From the NCBI GenBank assembly GCA_050954505.1, contig JBPBPY010000355.1, positions 1-5,758 of the forward strand: DNA of 5,758 bases, written 5' to 3'. Origin of the DNA: JAQGMO01 sp050954505. Its GTDB lineage: Bacteria > Pseudomonadota > Gammaproteobacteria > Burkholderiales > Burkholderiaceae_D. The translations under genes were made by a program, and so were the position numbers. The notes under the pieces were generated by a model. It saw only the letters and a program-made list of their open reading frames with translations. It was not told the origin of the DNA and did no database searches. Numbering within the stretch: position 1 is the stretch's first letter; each line of letters opens with the position of its first letter. This document shows, in pieces, positions 1-5,758 of this stretch.

Positions 1-1
1 C

Positions 2-2092
2 GCATCCGCAGCCCTGACGACTGTACTGCCAGTCCAGGCTGCACCCTGTGTCAACAATGCCATTGAAGTCAATGTCTCCTGTACCCAGGGCACGAACTGG
101 ACAAATACCTCCGGCACGCTGATCAACAATGCCACCATCGATGGCACCGGCAGCAATTTCAATGGTTTTACCACCGGGGTTGGGATCAGCACTCCCGGCA
201 ATATCACCCAGTTGATCAACAATGGCACCATTACCGATGCCTACGTTGGCGTCTGGGCTTCAAGCGGAACGATCACCAAACTGGTCAACAACGGGACGAT
301 CACCTCGGCCTCGGGCTGGGCCATTGCCGCCAATCTGAACATTGGCACCATTGTCAACAACGGCACCCTCTACGGAACCATCGGCGCCTACAATTCGGGC
401 AAGACCACCATCATTGGCGCCACCACCGGTTTTGGCACGATTACCGGCGGCGCCAGCAATGCCCAGCTGCTCAACTCCGGCTACGACATTGAATTTCCGT
501 CTGGTAATACCATCCTCGACAGCAATGTCAATGTCACGGGCCACAACCTGGTCAACTCGGGTGCTTCCTTGAAACTGATCCGCAACCGTACCGTGACCGG
601 CAACTACCTGGAGACTGGCGGATCGCTGATCATGAGCGCCTCGTCACCCTCTTCGTTCCCCAAACTGACCGTTCTCGGCAATGCGAATCTAAGCGGCGGC
701 AATATCGTGCTGCTGCCGGTCAGCGGCCAGGACGTCACCAGCTATACCATCGTCTCGGCCACTGGTGCGCTCAACAGCACTGTCGCGGCGACTGCCAGCG
801 GCTACACCGTGACCAGCGCCGTCAATGGCAACAATCTGATTCTTACGTTGGCTGAGATCGCCCCGGCCGTGGCGCCACCGGTGACCGTCGACATTGGCAC
901 GCTGACCCCTGCGCCGGTGATATCCACGCCCGAGGCACCGGCAGTGCCGCCCGCACCGGTGATTGCTGCCAAACCGGCGTGGACCGTCAAGGCCAATGCT
1001 GCCGGTGGCACGGCGGTACCCATCGGTCCCGTGCTCGATGCGCTGGCTGGCAACAATGACTACAAGCTGGTACTGGATGTGCTCTCGGCCATGCAAGGCA
1101 CGCCGCAGAACCAGGCGCTGCAACAGCTCTCCGGACCAACGCCCCTGTCGCAGGCGCTGGCCGGCGGCGCCTCCTATACACTGACCGGTAACGCGCTGGC
1201 ACAGCGGCAGCTGATCCTGGTCTCCGGGCGCTCGATGGGCAAGGCGGCGGGGTCGGCCGCAGACGGCCAGGGCGTATGGGGCCAGATACTGGGCAACAAG
1301 GCTGCGCAAAACAGCAGCGCGCAAGCCGGTGGTTTTCATTCCTCGGGCTATGGCGTCATCGTCGGTTCGGACAAGCGCATCAACAATGATTTCGGCGTTG
1401 GCGCCGCCTTGAGCTGGCTGCATAACGATCTGGTGGGCGAGGGTGCCAACAATGGCAGCGACGTCAAGCTCGACAGCTATCAGGCGGCAGTCTATGGCAC
1501 TTGGCGCGCGCGCGGCGGCCCAGCCTACCTCAGCAGCATTGTCTCGGTCGGCCGCAACAGCTACGAGCAGGTGCGCAGCGTGGACTTCCTCGGCAATGCC
1601 AATGCCAGCTACCGTGGCTGGCAAGGCCAGGTGAAACTGGAAACCGGCTACGACCTGCTGCTCGGCGATGGTTTCACGCTCACGCCACTGGCCGGCCTGC
1701 AGGCTGCGCGCATCAGCAATGACGGCTATGGCGAGAGCGGTTTGAGCGTGGCCAACCTGACAGTCCAGCGCCAGAGCTTCAACAACCTCGACAGTGAACT
1801 GGGCGCGCGCCTGAGCACTGCAACGCTGACGTCCTGGGGGCGCCTGAGCGGCGACTGGCAAACCGGCTGGCTGCGCTCATGGAAGAACGATGCCATTGCC
1901 ACCACGGCCAGCCTGGGTGGTGTCGCCTTTGTATCGAGCACGCAGCGCTTGCGCAAGGATGGTGCTCACCTCCTCTTGCGTGCCACCTTGCAGCGCAGCG
2001 ACAACCTGTCGTATTCAGTCTCTTATGAAGGCGACCTGCGTTCGCAGTTCCGCAGCCAGACCGCCACGCTGAAAATGCGCTACGACTTTTGA
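2..2092 (+). CDS. Autotransporter (type V secretion) outer-membrane beta-barrel protein, 5' end missing
   Basis: The reading frame is open from the first bases of the window, so the start codon lies upstream. An internal TTG at 212 is only an apparent start. The 696 visible residues begin with the tail of a signal peptide (small and hydrophobic residues ending PVQA, then APC), so cleavage near residue 13 or 14 is likely. Residues about 40-210 form a short passenger with NNGTI-type repeats, as expected for a beta-helix or beta-solenoid. Residues 286-327 are a Pro/Ala/Val-rich linker. From about residue 424 (GVWGQ) to the end is a 273-residue domain of alternating hydrophobic and aromatic strands, the usual size of the autotransporter beta-domain. 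It ends MRYDF, and a terminal Phe is the classic signal for outer-membrane barrel assembly. The only cysteines in the visible part are residues 16 and 27, near the mature N-terminus. The barrel should sit in the outer membrane and carry the passenger to the surface. The passenger's function cannot be told from sequence: adhesin-like is a guess, and no protease triad was recognised. Confidence 0.9.
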   Translation, partial: ASAALTTVLPVQAAPCVNNAIEVNVSCTQGTNWTNTSGTLINNATIDGTGSNFNGFTTGVGISTPGNITQLINNGTITDAYVGVWASSGTITKLVNNGTITSASGWAIAANLNIGTIVNNGTLYGTIGAYNSGKTTIIGATTGFGTITGGASNAQLLNSGYDIEFPSGNTILDSNVNVTGHNLVNSGASLKLIRNRTVTGNYLETGGSLIMSASSPSSFPKLTVLGNANLSGGNIVLLPVSGQDVTSYTIVSATGALNSTVAATASGYTVTSAVNGNNLILTLAEIAPAVAPPVTVDIGTLTPAPVISTPEAPAVPPAPVIAAKPAWTVKANAAGGTAVPIGPVLDALAGNNDYKLVLDVLSAMQGTPQNQALQQLSGPTPLSQALAGGASYTLTGNALAQRQLILVSGRSMGKAAGSAADGQGVWGQILGNKAAQNSSAQAGGFHSSGYGVIVGSDKRINNDFGVGAALSWLHNDLVGEGANNGSDVKLDSYQAAVYGTWRARGGPAYLSSIVSVGRNSYEQVRSVDFLGNANASYRGWQGQVKLETGYDLLLGDGFTLTPLAGLQAARISNDGYGESGLSVANLTVQRQSFNNLDSELGARLSTATLTSWGRLSGDWQTGWLRSWKNDAIATTASLGGVAFVSSTQRLRKDGAHLLLRATLQRSDNLSYSVSYEGDLRSQFRSQTATLKMRYDF
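119..418 (+). repeat. NNGTI passenger repeats in the autotransporter
   Basis: The encoded motif [LI]-[IV]-N-N-[GA]-T-[IL] occurs with its first residue at nucleotides 119, 212, 281 and 350. The steps are 93, 69 and 69 bases (31, 23 and 23 residues). Extra GTI sub-motifs fall between the main copies. Regular Asn-Asn turns and short Ile/Val/Thr strands are typical of beta-solenoid rungs in autotransporter passengers. The repeat is clear at protein level and more diverged at DNA level. Confidence 0.7.
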
Positions 2093-2139
2093 AGCCGGCC
2101 TGTGCAGCTGATGGCATTTGCATGATCATGGCCATGACC

Positions 2140-2301
2140 CAGCCATCAGCTACGACGCAGACGCCAGCCACGATACAACCATCGGCTACGACGCCGACTC
2201 CCGCTGCAGCGCCGACGCAAACGACGCCGCAGACGCAAGTTGCGACGCAGACGCCAACGACGATGCAGACCCAAGTTACGACACATCCACCGGCTACGAC
2301 G
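2140..2301 (+). repeat. 36-bp imperfect tandem repeat, ACGACGC-rich
   Basis: Four consecutive 36-base units run 2140-2175, 2176-2211, 2212-2247 and 2248-2283, followed by a half unit to 2301. By hand count, units 1 and 2 match at 25 of 36 bases and units 3 and 4 at 29 of 36. Read in the hydrolase frame, each unit gives 12 residues: QPSATTQTPATI, QPSATTPTPAAA, PTQTTPQTQVAT and QTPTTMQTQVTT, a Thr/Pro/Gln-rich stretch. The tract is also open in a second forward frame (Asp/Ala-rich) and on the reverse strand. Open frame alone therefore does not prove it is translated. Confidence 0.7.
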
Positions 2302-2322
2302 TTGGCGTGCACTCTGCTGCGG

Positions 2323-3256
2323 ATGGCGTGCAGGCTGACGCAGCTGGTGCCACGGGCGCGCACGCTGTGGCTGCTGGCAGCTGCAGTGCCAGCGCTGGCC
2401 AGCCTGCCGGGATGTGCGGGCTTGCAGGCGCGCCAGCAGCTGTTTGCAGAACTGAGTTCCGCTGCCGGCTGGCACACCGGTATCGTGCGCACGCCAGCGT
2501 TCGATATCGCGGTGGCCATGCCTGCGCCCGGCGGCAAGCGCAGCGCGCAGCTGACCATCTACCTCGAGGGTGACGGACGCGCCTATCTCGATGCAGCCCA
2601 GGCCTCGATGGACCCAACGCCGTCCGATCCGCTTGGCTTGCGGCTGGCGCTGGCGGACGACACCGGTCTGGCCGTGGCTTATCTGGCACGGCCTTGCCAG
2701 TACACCATGCCGGCCCATGGCCATGGCTGCAACCAGGCTTACTGGACCAGCGCACGCTATGCCGAGCCGGTGATCGAGGCGCTCGACCTGGCCATCGATG
2801 ATCTCAAGCGCAGGGCAGGGGCGGTGCGCATCGTGCTGGTCGGGTATTCGGGCGGGGGGGGCGCTGGCAGTGCTGCTGGCGGCTCGGCGTACCGATGTGG
2901 CCGGCCTGGTCACCGTGGCGGCCAACCTCGACCTGGCCTACTGGACCGCGCGCGATGGCCTGGCGCCGCTGAGCGGCTCGCTCGACCCCGCCGCGCAAGC
3001 GGGCGCAGTAGCAGGCATCGCCCAGCTGCATCTGGCAGGTGAACGCGATGAGGTCGTGGGCGCCGATGTGGTGCGCGCATTTTCAAACCGCCAGCTGCCA
3101 ACGGCAACACCGCGCCTGAAAGTGATCGCCGGTTTCGATCATGTCTGCTGCTGGGCTGGCAAGTGGAAGGAACTGCTGGCGCTGCCGGCGATGCAGCGGG
3201 TAATTGGAACTGACCATGCAACCCAGGACCCAGGTACGCCCGCGCAATCCCGATGA
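2323..3256 (+). pseudogene. Lipoprotein-type alpha/beta hydrolase, frameshifted at a G8 run
   Basis: The first part reads in one frame from ATG 2323 (or ATG 2122, see below). The second part continues one base later and stops at 3254-3256. Removing one G from the run at 2854-2861 joins them into a 310-residue protein. Family features lie on both sides of the break: an EGDGR motif, LARPCQY, and the nucleophile elbow GYSGGG (Ser176) before it; GERDEVV (likely acid Asp242) and GFDHVCCW (likely His273) after it. The N-terminus from 2323 is a lipoprotein-like signal: Arg-rich start, hydrophobic LWLLAAAVPALA, then a lipobox-like LPGC. This implies a membrane-anchored periplasmic serine hydrolase; the substrate is unknown. 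Starting at ATG 2122 instead would add 67 residues, mostly the Thr/Pro/Gln repeats, and bury the signal. As written, translation loses the frame after Ser-Gly-Gly-Gly and ends at 3042, without Asp and His. A sequencing error, a true pseudogene and phase variation are all possible. Confidence 0.8.
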
Positions 3257-3401
3257 ACATGTTCGCGCTGATGAACGGTGAGCAGCTGGCCGGCAAGGCG
3301 CTGGCAGGGCGGGACGGTTCCCCGCGCATCAACCCGCAAGCCCCTTGCAGAAAAAACTGTATTTATATACAGTTGCAGTCTGTTGATTTCAAAGTCTCAC
3401 C
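3257..3401. other. Intergenic spacer between the hydrolase and dinB
   Basis: This 145-base stretch lies between the hydrolase stop and the dinB start. Its upstream half has no recognisable gene or terminator: short frames crossing it run into dinB out of frame and resemble nothing. Its downstream half is AT-rich compared with the surroundings and contains the LexA operator and presumed dinB promoter. Confidence 0.6.
3357..3372 (+). promoter_or_regulatory. LexA operator (SOS box) upstream of dinB
   Basis: The sequence CTGTATTTATATACAG fits the CTGT-N8-ACAG LexA consensus exactly. The symmetry extends two bases further on each side (AA and TT), giving perfect 8-base arms around a TTAT centre. 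It ends 29 bases before the dinB ATG. Its TATATA/TATACA core could double as the -10 element, so LexA binding would block RNA polymerase directly. A -35 match is poor (TTGCAG at 3345-3350, spacing short), so the exact promoter is uncertain. dinB is a classic SOS gene, which supports the call. Confidence 0.9.
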
Positions 3402-4604
3402 ATGGCAGCAGCCGATCATCCCGGGTCCGCCCCGCTCTGCTCTACATCGCCACCGGCGCGGCGCATTGCCCATCTCGACATGGATGCGTTCTATGCCTCG
3501 GTCGAACTGCTGCGTTATCCGGAACTGCGCGGCACGCCCGTGGTCATCGGCGGCGGTTCGCGCCATCAGCCGCAGCTGCAAGATGACGGCACGCGCAATT
3601 TCTCGCGCCTGCGCGACTATGCCGGGCGCGGCGTGGTCACCACCTCGACCTATGAAGCGCGGGCGCTCGGCGTTTTCTCTGCCATGGGCATGATGAAGGC
3701 AGCCAGGCTGGCGCCCGATGCAGTGCTGCTGCCCACCGACTTCGACGCCTACAAGCATTATTCGACGCTGTTCAAGAATGCCGTGCGCACGGTCGCGCCG
3801 CAGATCGAAGACCGCGGCATCGATGAAATCTATTTCGACCTCTCCAATCATGACGACGATACGCGCGCGCTGGCCGTGCGCATCAAGGCAGCGGTGTTCG
3901 ACGCCACCGGCCTGACCTGTTCAATCGGCATTGCCCCCAACAAGCTGCTGGCAAAAATCTGTTCCGATCTCGAGAAGCCGAACGGCATCACGATTTTGTC
4001 GATGGAAGACCTGCCCAGCCGGATCTGGCCACTCAAGGCATCGAAGATCAATGGTATCGGACCCAAGGCCGCAGCCAAGCTGGCGCAGCTGGAAATCCAT
4101 ACCATTGCCGACCTGGCCGGCGCCGAACCGGCACTGCTGCAAACCCATTTCGGCCTTGGCTATGCCGAATGGCTGCATCGGGTTGCCCATGGCATCGATG
4201 ACCGTGGCGTGGTGACGTTTTCAGAGACCAAATCGATCAGCCGCGAAACCACCTTCGAGAGTGACTTGCATGCGCGTCACGACCGCTCGCAGCTTGGCGA
4301 CATCTTCACGCGGCTGTGTGAAAAAGTGGCGGCCGACCTGCAGCGCAAGGGGTATCGCGCGCGCACCGTGGGCATCAAGCTGCGCTTTGCCGATTTCAGC
4401 ATTGTCACGCGCGACTTTTCGCTGCCCGAACCGACCGATGATGCCGCCGTGATCCGGCGCGCTGCCGGCGAATGCCTCAAACGCGCGCCGCTGGAGCGCA
4501 AGTTCCGCCTGCTTGGCGTGCGCATGAGCGCACTCACGCGTGCGCAGGGCGAGCCAGGGCAGGACGGCGTGAAACAGGCGGAATTGTTCGGCAATCAGTT
4601 CTGA
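3402..4604 (+). CDS. dinB: DNA polymerase IV (Y-family translesion polymerase DinB)
   Basis: Pol IV copies past damaged template bases with low fidelity and is recruited to stalled forks by the sliding clamp. The 400-residue product shows the family's parts in order. HLDMDAFYASVE at residues 24-35 carries metal ligand Asp26 and probable steric-gate Tyr31. Tyr84 and Arg87 of YEAR fall in the nucleotide-contact region. GIDEIYFD carries the catalytic Asp141 and Glu142. CSIGIAPNKLLAKICSDLEKPNG is typical of the palm and fingers. A helix-hairpin-helix follows at about 217-230 (NGIGPKAAAKL), then the little-finger domain. The C-terminus has a clamp-binding QAELF at 392-396. Compared with the E. coli form as I remember it, about 20 residues are added after VVIGGG (about 53-75), as I recall from betaproteobacterial homologues. 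ATG 3402 is chosen because later ATGs would cut into HLDMD; no strong ribosome-binding site is visible. It stands alone behind an SOS box, so damage induction is expected. Confidence 0.96.
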   Translation: MAAADHPGSAPLCSTSPPARRIAHLDMDAFYASVELLRYPELRGTPVVIGGGSRHQPQLQDDGTRNFSRLRDYAGRGVVTTSTYEARALGVFSAMGMMKAARLAPDAVLLPTDFDAYKHYSTLFKNAVRTVAPQIEDRGIDEIYFDLSNHDDDTRALAVRIKAAVFDATGLTCSIGIAPNKLLAKICSDLEKPNGITILSMEDLPSRIWPLKASKINGIGPKAAAKLAQLEIHTIADLAGAEPALLQTHFGLGYAEWLHRVAHGIDDRGVVTFSETKSISRETTFESDLHARHDRSQLGDIFTRLCEKVAADLQRKGYRARTVGIKLRFADFSIVTRDFSLPEPTDDAAVIRRAAGECLKRAPLERKFRLLGVRMSALTRAQGEPGQDGVKQAELFGNQF

Positions 4605-4784
4605 AGCAGGCTGGGCCAGGGCGGCAGGACCGCGGCTGGCACGGGCGCTTTGGCCGGCTGTCTGCCGCCAGACGATAGTGCAAAAAAGCAACAACGATCT
4701 GTCTTTGATCTGCCGTATATCTGCCGCCGGCACCCAGTACGCAGGCCTCCAGCGTGTAGAATGGCTCACTTTTTGGGTCTCGCC
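4605..4784. other. Intergenic region between dinB and rdgC
   Basis: This 180-base gap has no supported gene. It holds a small inverted repeat (GTCTG at 4660-4664 pairing with CAGAC at 4669-4673) that lacks a following T-run, so it is not a convincing terminator. ATCTGCCG occurs twice, at 4708-4715 and 4719-4726, exactly 11 bases apart. No CTGT-N8-ACAG LexA site is visible, so SOS control of rdgC is not supported here. Confidence 0.5.
4757..4762 (+). promoter_or_regulatory. Possible -10 element for rdgC (TAGAAT)
   Basis: TAGAAT matches five of six bases of the sigma-70 -10 consensus and lies 22 bases before the rdgC ATG, which would give a short leader. No acceptable -35 hexamer was found 16-19 bases upstream, so this is a weak call. 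Confidence 0.3.
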
Positions 4785-5687
4785 ATGTGGTTCAAGAACT
4801 TGATGATTTACCGTCTTCCCGCTCCCTGGGCCATCACCCCTGAAGAGCTGGAAAAGGCGCTCACACCACAGGCTTTTGCCGCCTGTTCCAGCCAGGAGAT
4901 GCTCAGCCAGGGCTGGGTTTCACCGCGCAACAACGGCATGCTGGTCCACACCGTCAACAAGCAGATGCTGATTTCGCTGGGCACCGAAAAGAAGCTGCTG
5001 CCTGCCAGCGTGATCAACCAGGTCACCAAGGCCAAGGCGGCGGAAATCGAAGAGCAGCAGGGCTTCAAGCCGGGCCGCAAGCAGATGAAAGACCTCAAGG
5101 AACAGGTCACCGATGAATTGCTGCCGCGCGCCTTCAGCATCCGCAGCACCACGGCCGGCTGGATCGACCCTGTCAACGGCTGGCTGGTGATCGACGCCGG
5201 CTCATCGGGCAAGGCAGAAGAAGTCATCAAGCTGCTGATCAAGGCCATCGACAAATTCCCGCTCGACACCCTGCGCGTGGTGCAGTCGCCTGTCACCGCC
5301 ATGACCGAATGGCTGGTGGCCGACGAAGCGCCGGGCGGCTTCACCGTCGACCAGGACACCGAATTGCGTGCCACCGGCGAAGGCAAGGCCACGGTACGCT
5401 ACGTCAACCACACGCTGGAAGCCGACGACGTGCGCCGCCACATCGAAGGCGGCAAGCAATGCACCCGCCTGGCCATGACCTGGGCCGACAAGGTCTCCTT
5501 CGTGCTGACCGAAAACCTGACCGTCAAGCGCATCTCGCCGCTCGACGTGATCAAGGAAGCGGCGGAATCAAACGTGCGCGATGAAGAAGAACGTTTTGAT
5601 GGCGACATGACCATGATGACGGGCGAACTGTCGCTGATGATTGCGGATCTGGTTGCTTCGCTGGGTGGGGAAATGAAGAAGGCTTGA
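4785..5687 (+). CDS. rdgC: Recombination-associated protein RdgC
   Basis: RdgC is a nucleoid-associated DNA-binding protein that forms a ring-shaped dimer around duplex DNA. In E. coli it antagonises RecA, and in Neisseria it affects pilin antigenic variation. ATG 4785 gives 300 residues, close to the 303 of E. coli, and starts with the family hallmark MWFKNLMIYRL. In-frame ATGs at 4650 and 4761 would add residues with no family resemblance. Other familiar segments are AFSIRSTTAGWIDPVNGWLVID in the middle, the GGKQCTRLAMTW block around Lys224-Gln225, and LTENLTVKRI. The C-terminal tail is acidic and Met-rich. No strong Shine-Dalgarno sequence precedes the start. It lies 180 bases after dinB in the same direction and so may have its own promoter. 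No truncation or unusual codon use is seen. Confidence 0.95.
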   Translation: MWFKNLMIYRLPAPWAITPEELEKALTPQAFAACSSQEMLSQGWVSPRNNGMLVHTVNKQMLISLGTEKKLLPASVINQVTKAKAAEIEEQQGFKPGRKQMKDLKEQVTDELLPRAFSIRSTTAGWIDPVNGWLVIDAGSSGKAEEVIKLLIKAIDKFPLDTLRVVQSPVTAMTEWLVADEAPGGFTVDQDTELRATGEGKATVRYVNHTLEADDVRRHIEGGKQCTRLAMTWADKVSFVLTENLTVKRISPLDVIKEAAESNVRDEEERFDGDMTMMTGELSLMIADLVASLGGEMKKA

Positions 5688-5758
5688 TGTGGTTTGGTGA
5701 AATGCCCGCTGGGTTAGCAGTGTCTGGACGGGAAGGGTGTGCTGGGACTCGCCTACGC
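5688..5758. other. Downstream flank, nothing recognised
   Basis: The 71 bases after the rdgC stop are G-rich. They contain no clear hairpin followed by a T-run, no start codon with a supported frame, and no repeat. A terminator, or the end of a convergent gene, may lie beyond the window. Confidence 0.4.

Noticed and set aside
689..1861. Long reverse-strand open frame (390 codons) opposite the autotransporter
   Set aside because: It is antisense to a clear beta-barrel coding region, its product is low-complexity Arg/Ala/His-rich with no family motif, and GC-rich DNA often leaves such frames open.
2118..2573. Forward frame giving an Asp/Ala-rich repeat protein
   Set aside because: The repeat is open in two forward frames. 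Only the other frame continues into a signal peptide and conserved hydrolase motifs.
1779..2925. Two overlapping reverse-strand frames (1779-2558 and 2146-2925)
   Set aside because: They cross gene boundaries and the 36-bp repeats. The Val/Cys-rich or Arg-rich periodic products simply mirror the repeat on the opposite strand.
3253..3693. Frame starting at ATG 3253, overlapping the hydrolase stop by four bases
   Set aside because: It runs through the SOS box and then out of frame through dinB, and its product has no recognisable features.
4660..4673. Hairpin GTCTG/CAGAC after dinB as a terminator
   Set aside because: The stem is only five base pairs and no T-run follows on the + strand.
4221..4769. 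Reverse-strand frame over the end of dinB
   Set aside because: It is antisense to the well-conserved little-finger domain, and no protein family is recognisable.

Overview
The window is high-GC proteobacterial DNA with four genes, all on the + strand. It most likely comes from a betaproteobacterium of the Oxalobacteraceae type (Janthinobacterium, Massilia, Duganella, Herbaspirillum relatives). This placement is an inference from three things: the GC-rich codon use, the DinB form with an extra segment after its VVIGGG motif, and the resemblance of the lipoprotein hydrolase to a family I associate with that group. No database search was possible.

Layout. Positions 2-2092 hold the 3' part of a type V (autotransporter) secreted protein. 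Its start and most of its signal peptide lie before the window. It has a short repeat-bearing passenger, a proline-rich linker and a complete C-terminal beta-barrel ending in Phe. Immediately downstream, a low-complexity tract of four 36-bp imperfect repeats (2140-2301) leads into a lipoprotein-type alpha/beta hydrolase (about 2323-3256). This hydrolase is broken by a +1 frameshift in a run of eight G at 2854-2861, directly after the nucleophile-elbow serine. The spacer at 3257-3401 carries a textbook LexA (SOS) operator at 3357-3372. The operator sits in front of dinB (DNA polymerase IV, 3402-4604). A 180-bp gap with weak promoter-like signals precedes rdgC (4785-5687), which encodes the recombination-associated RecA antagonist. 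The last 71 bases hold nothing I can identify.

How the genes relate. dinB and rdgC both act at damaged or stalled DNA: translesion synthesis under LexA control, and restraint of RecA loading. Their adjacency is functionally sensible. The autotransporter and the hydrolase are both envelope proteins, but they share no evident pathway. I see no mobile element, CRISPR array, tRNA or rRNA, and no convincing new system. The most notable anomalies are the homopolymer frameshift in the hydrolase, the 36-bp repeat tract at its 5' end, and the very clean SOS box.
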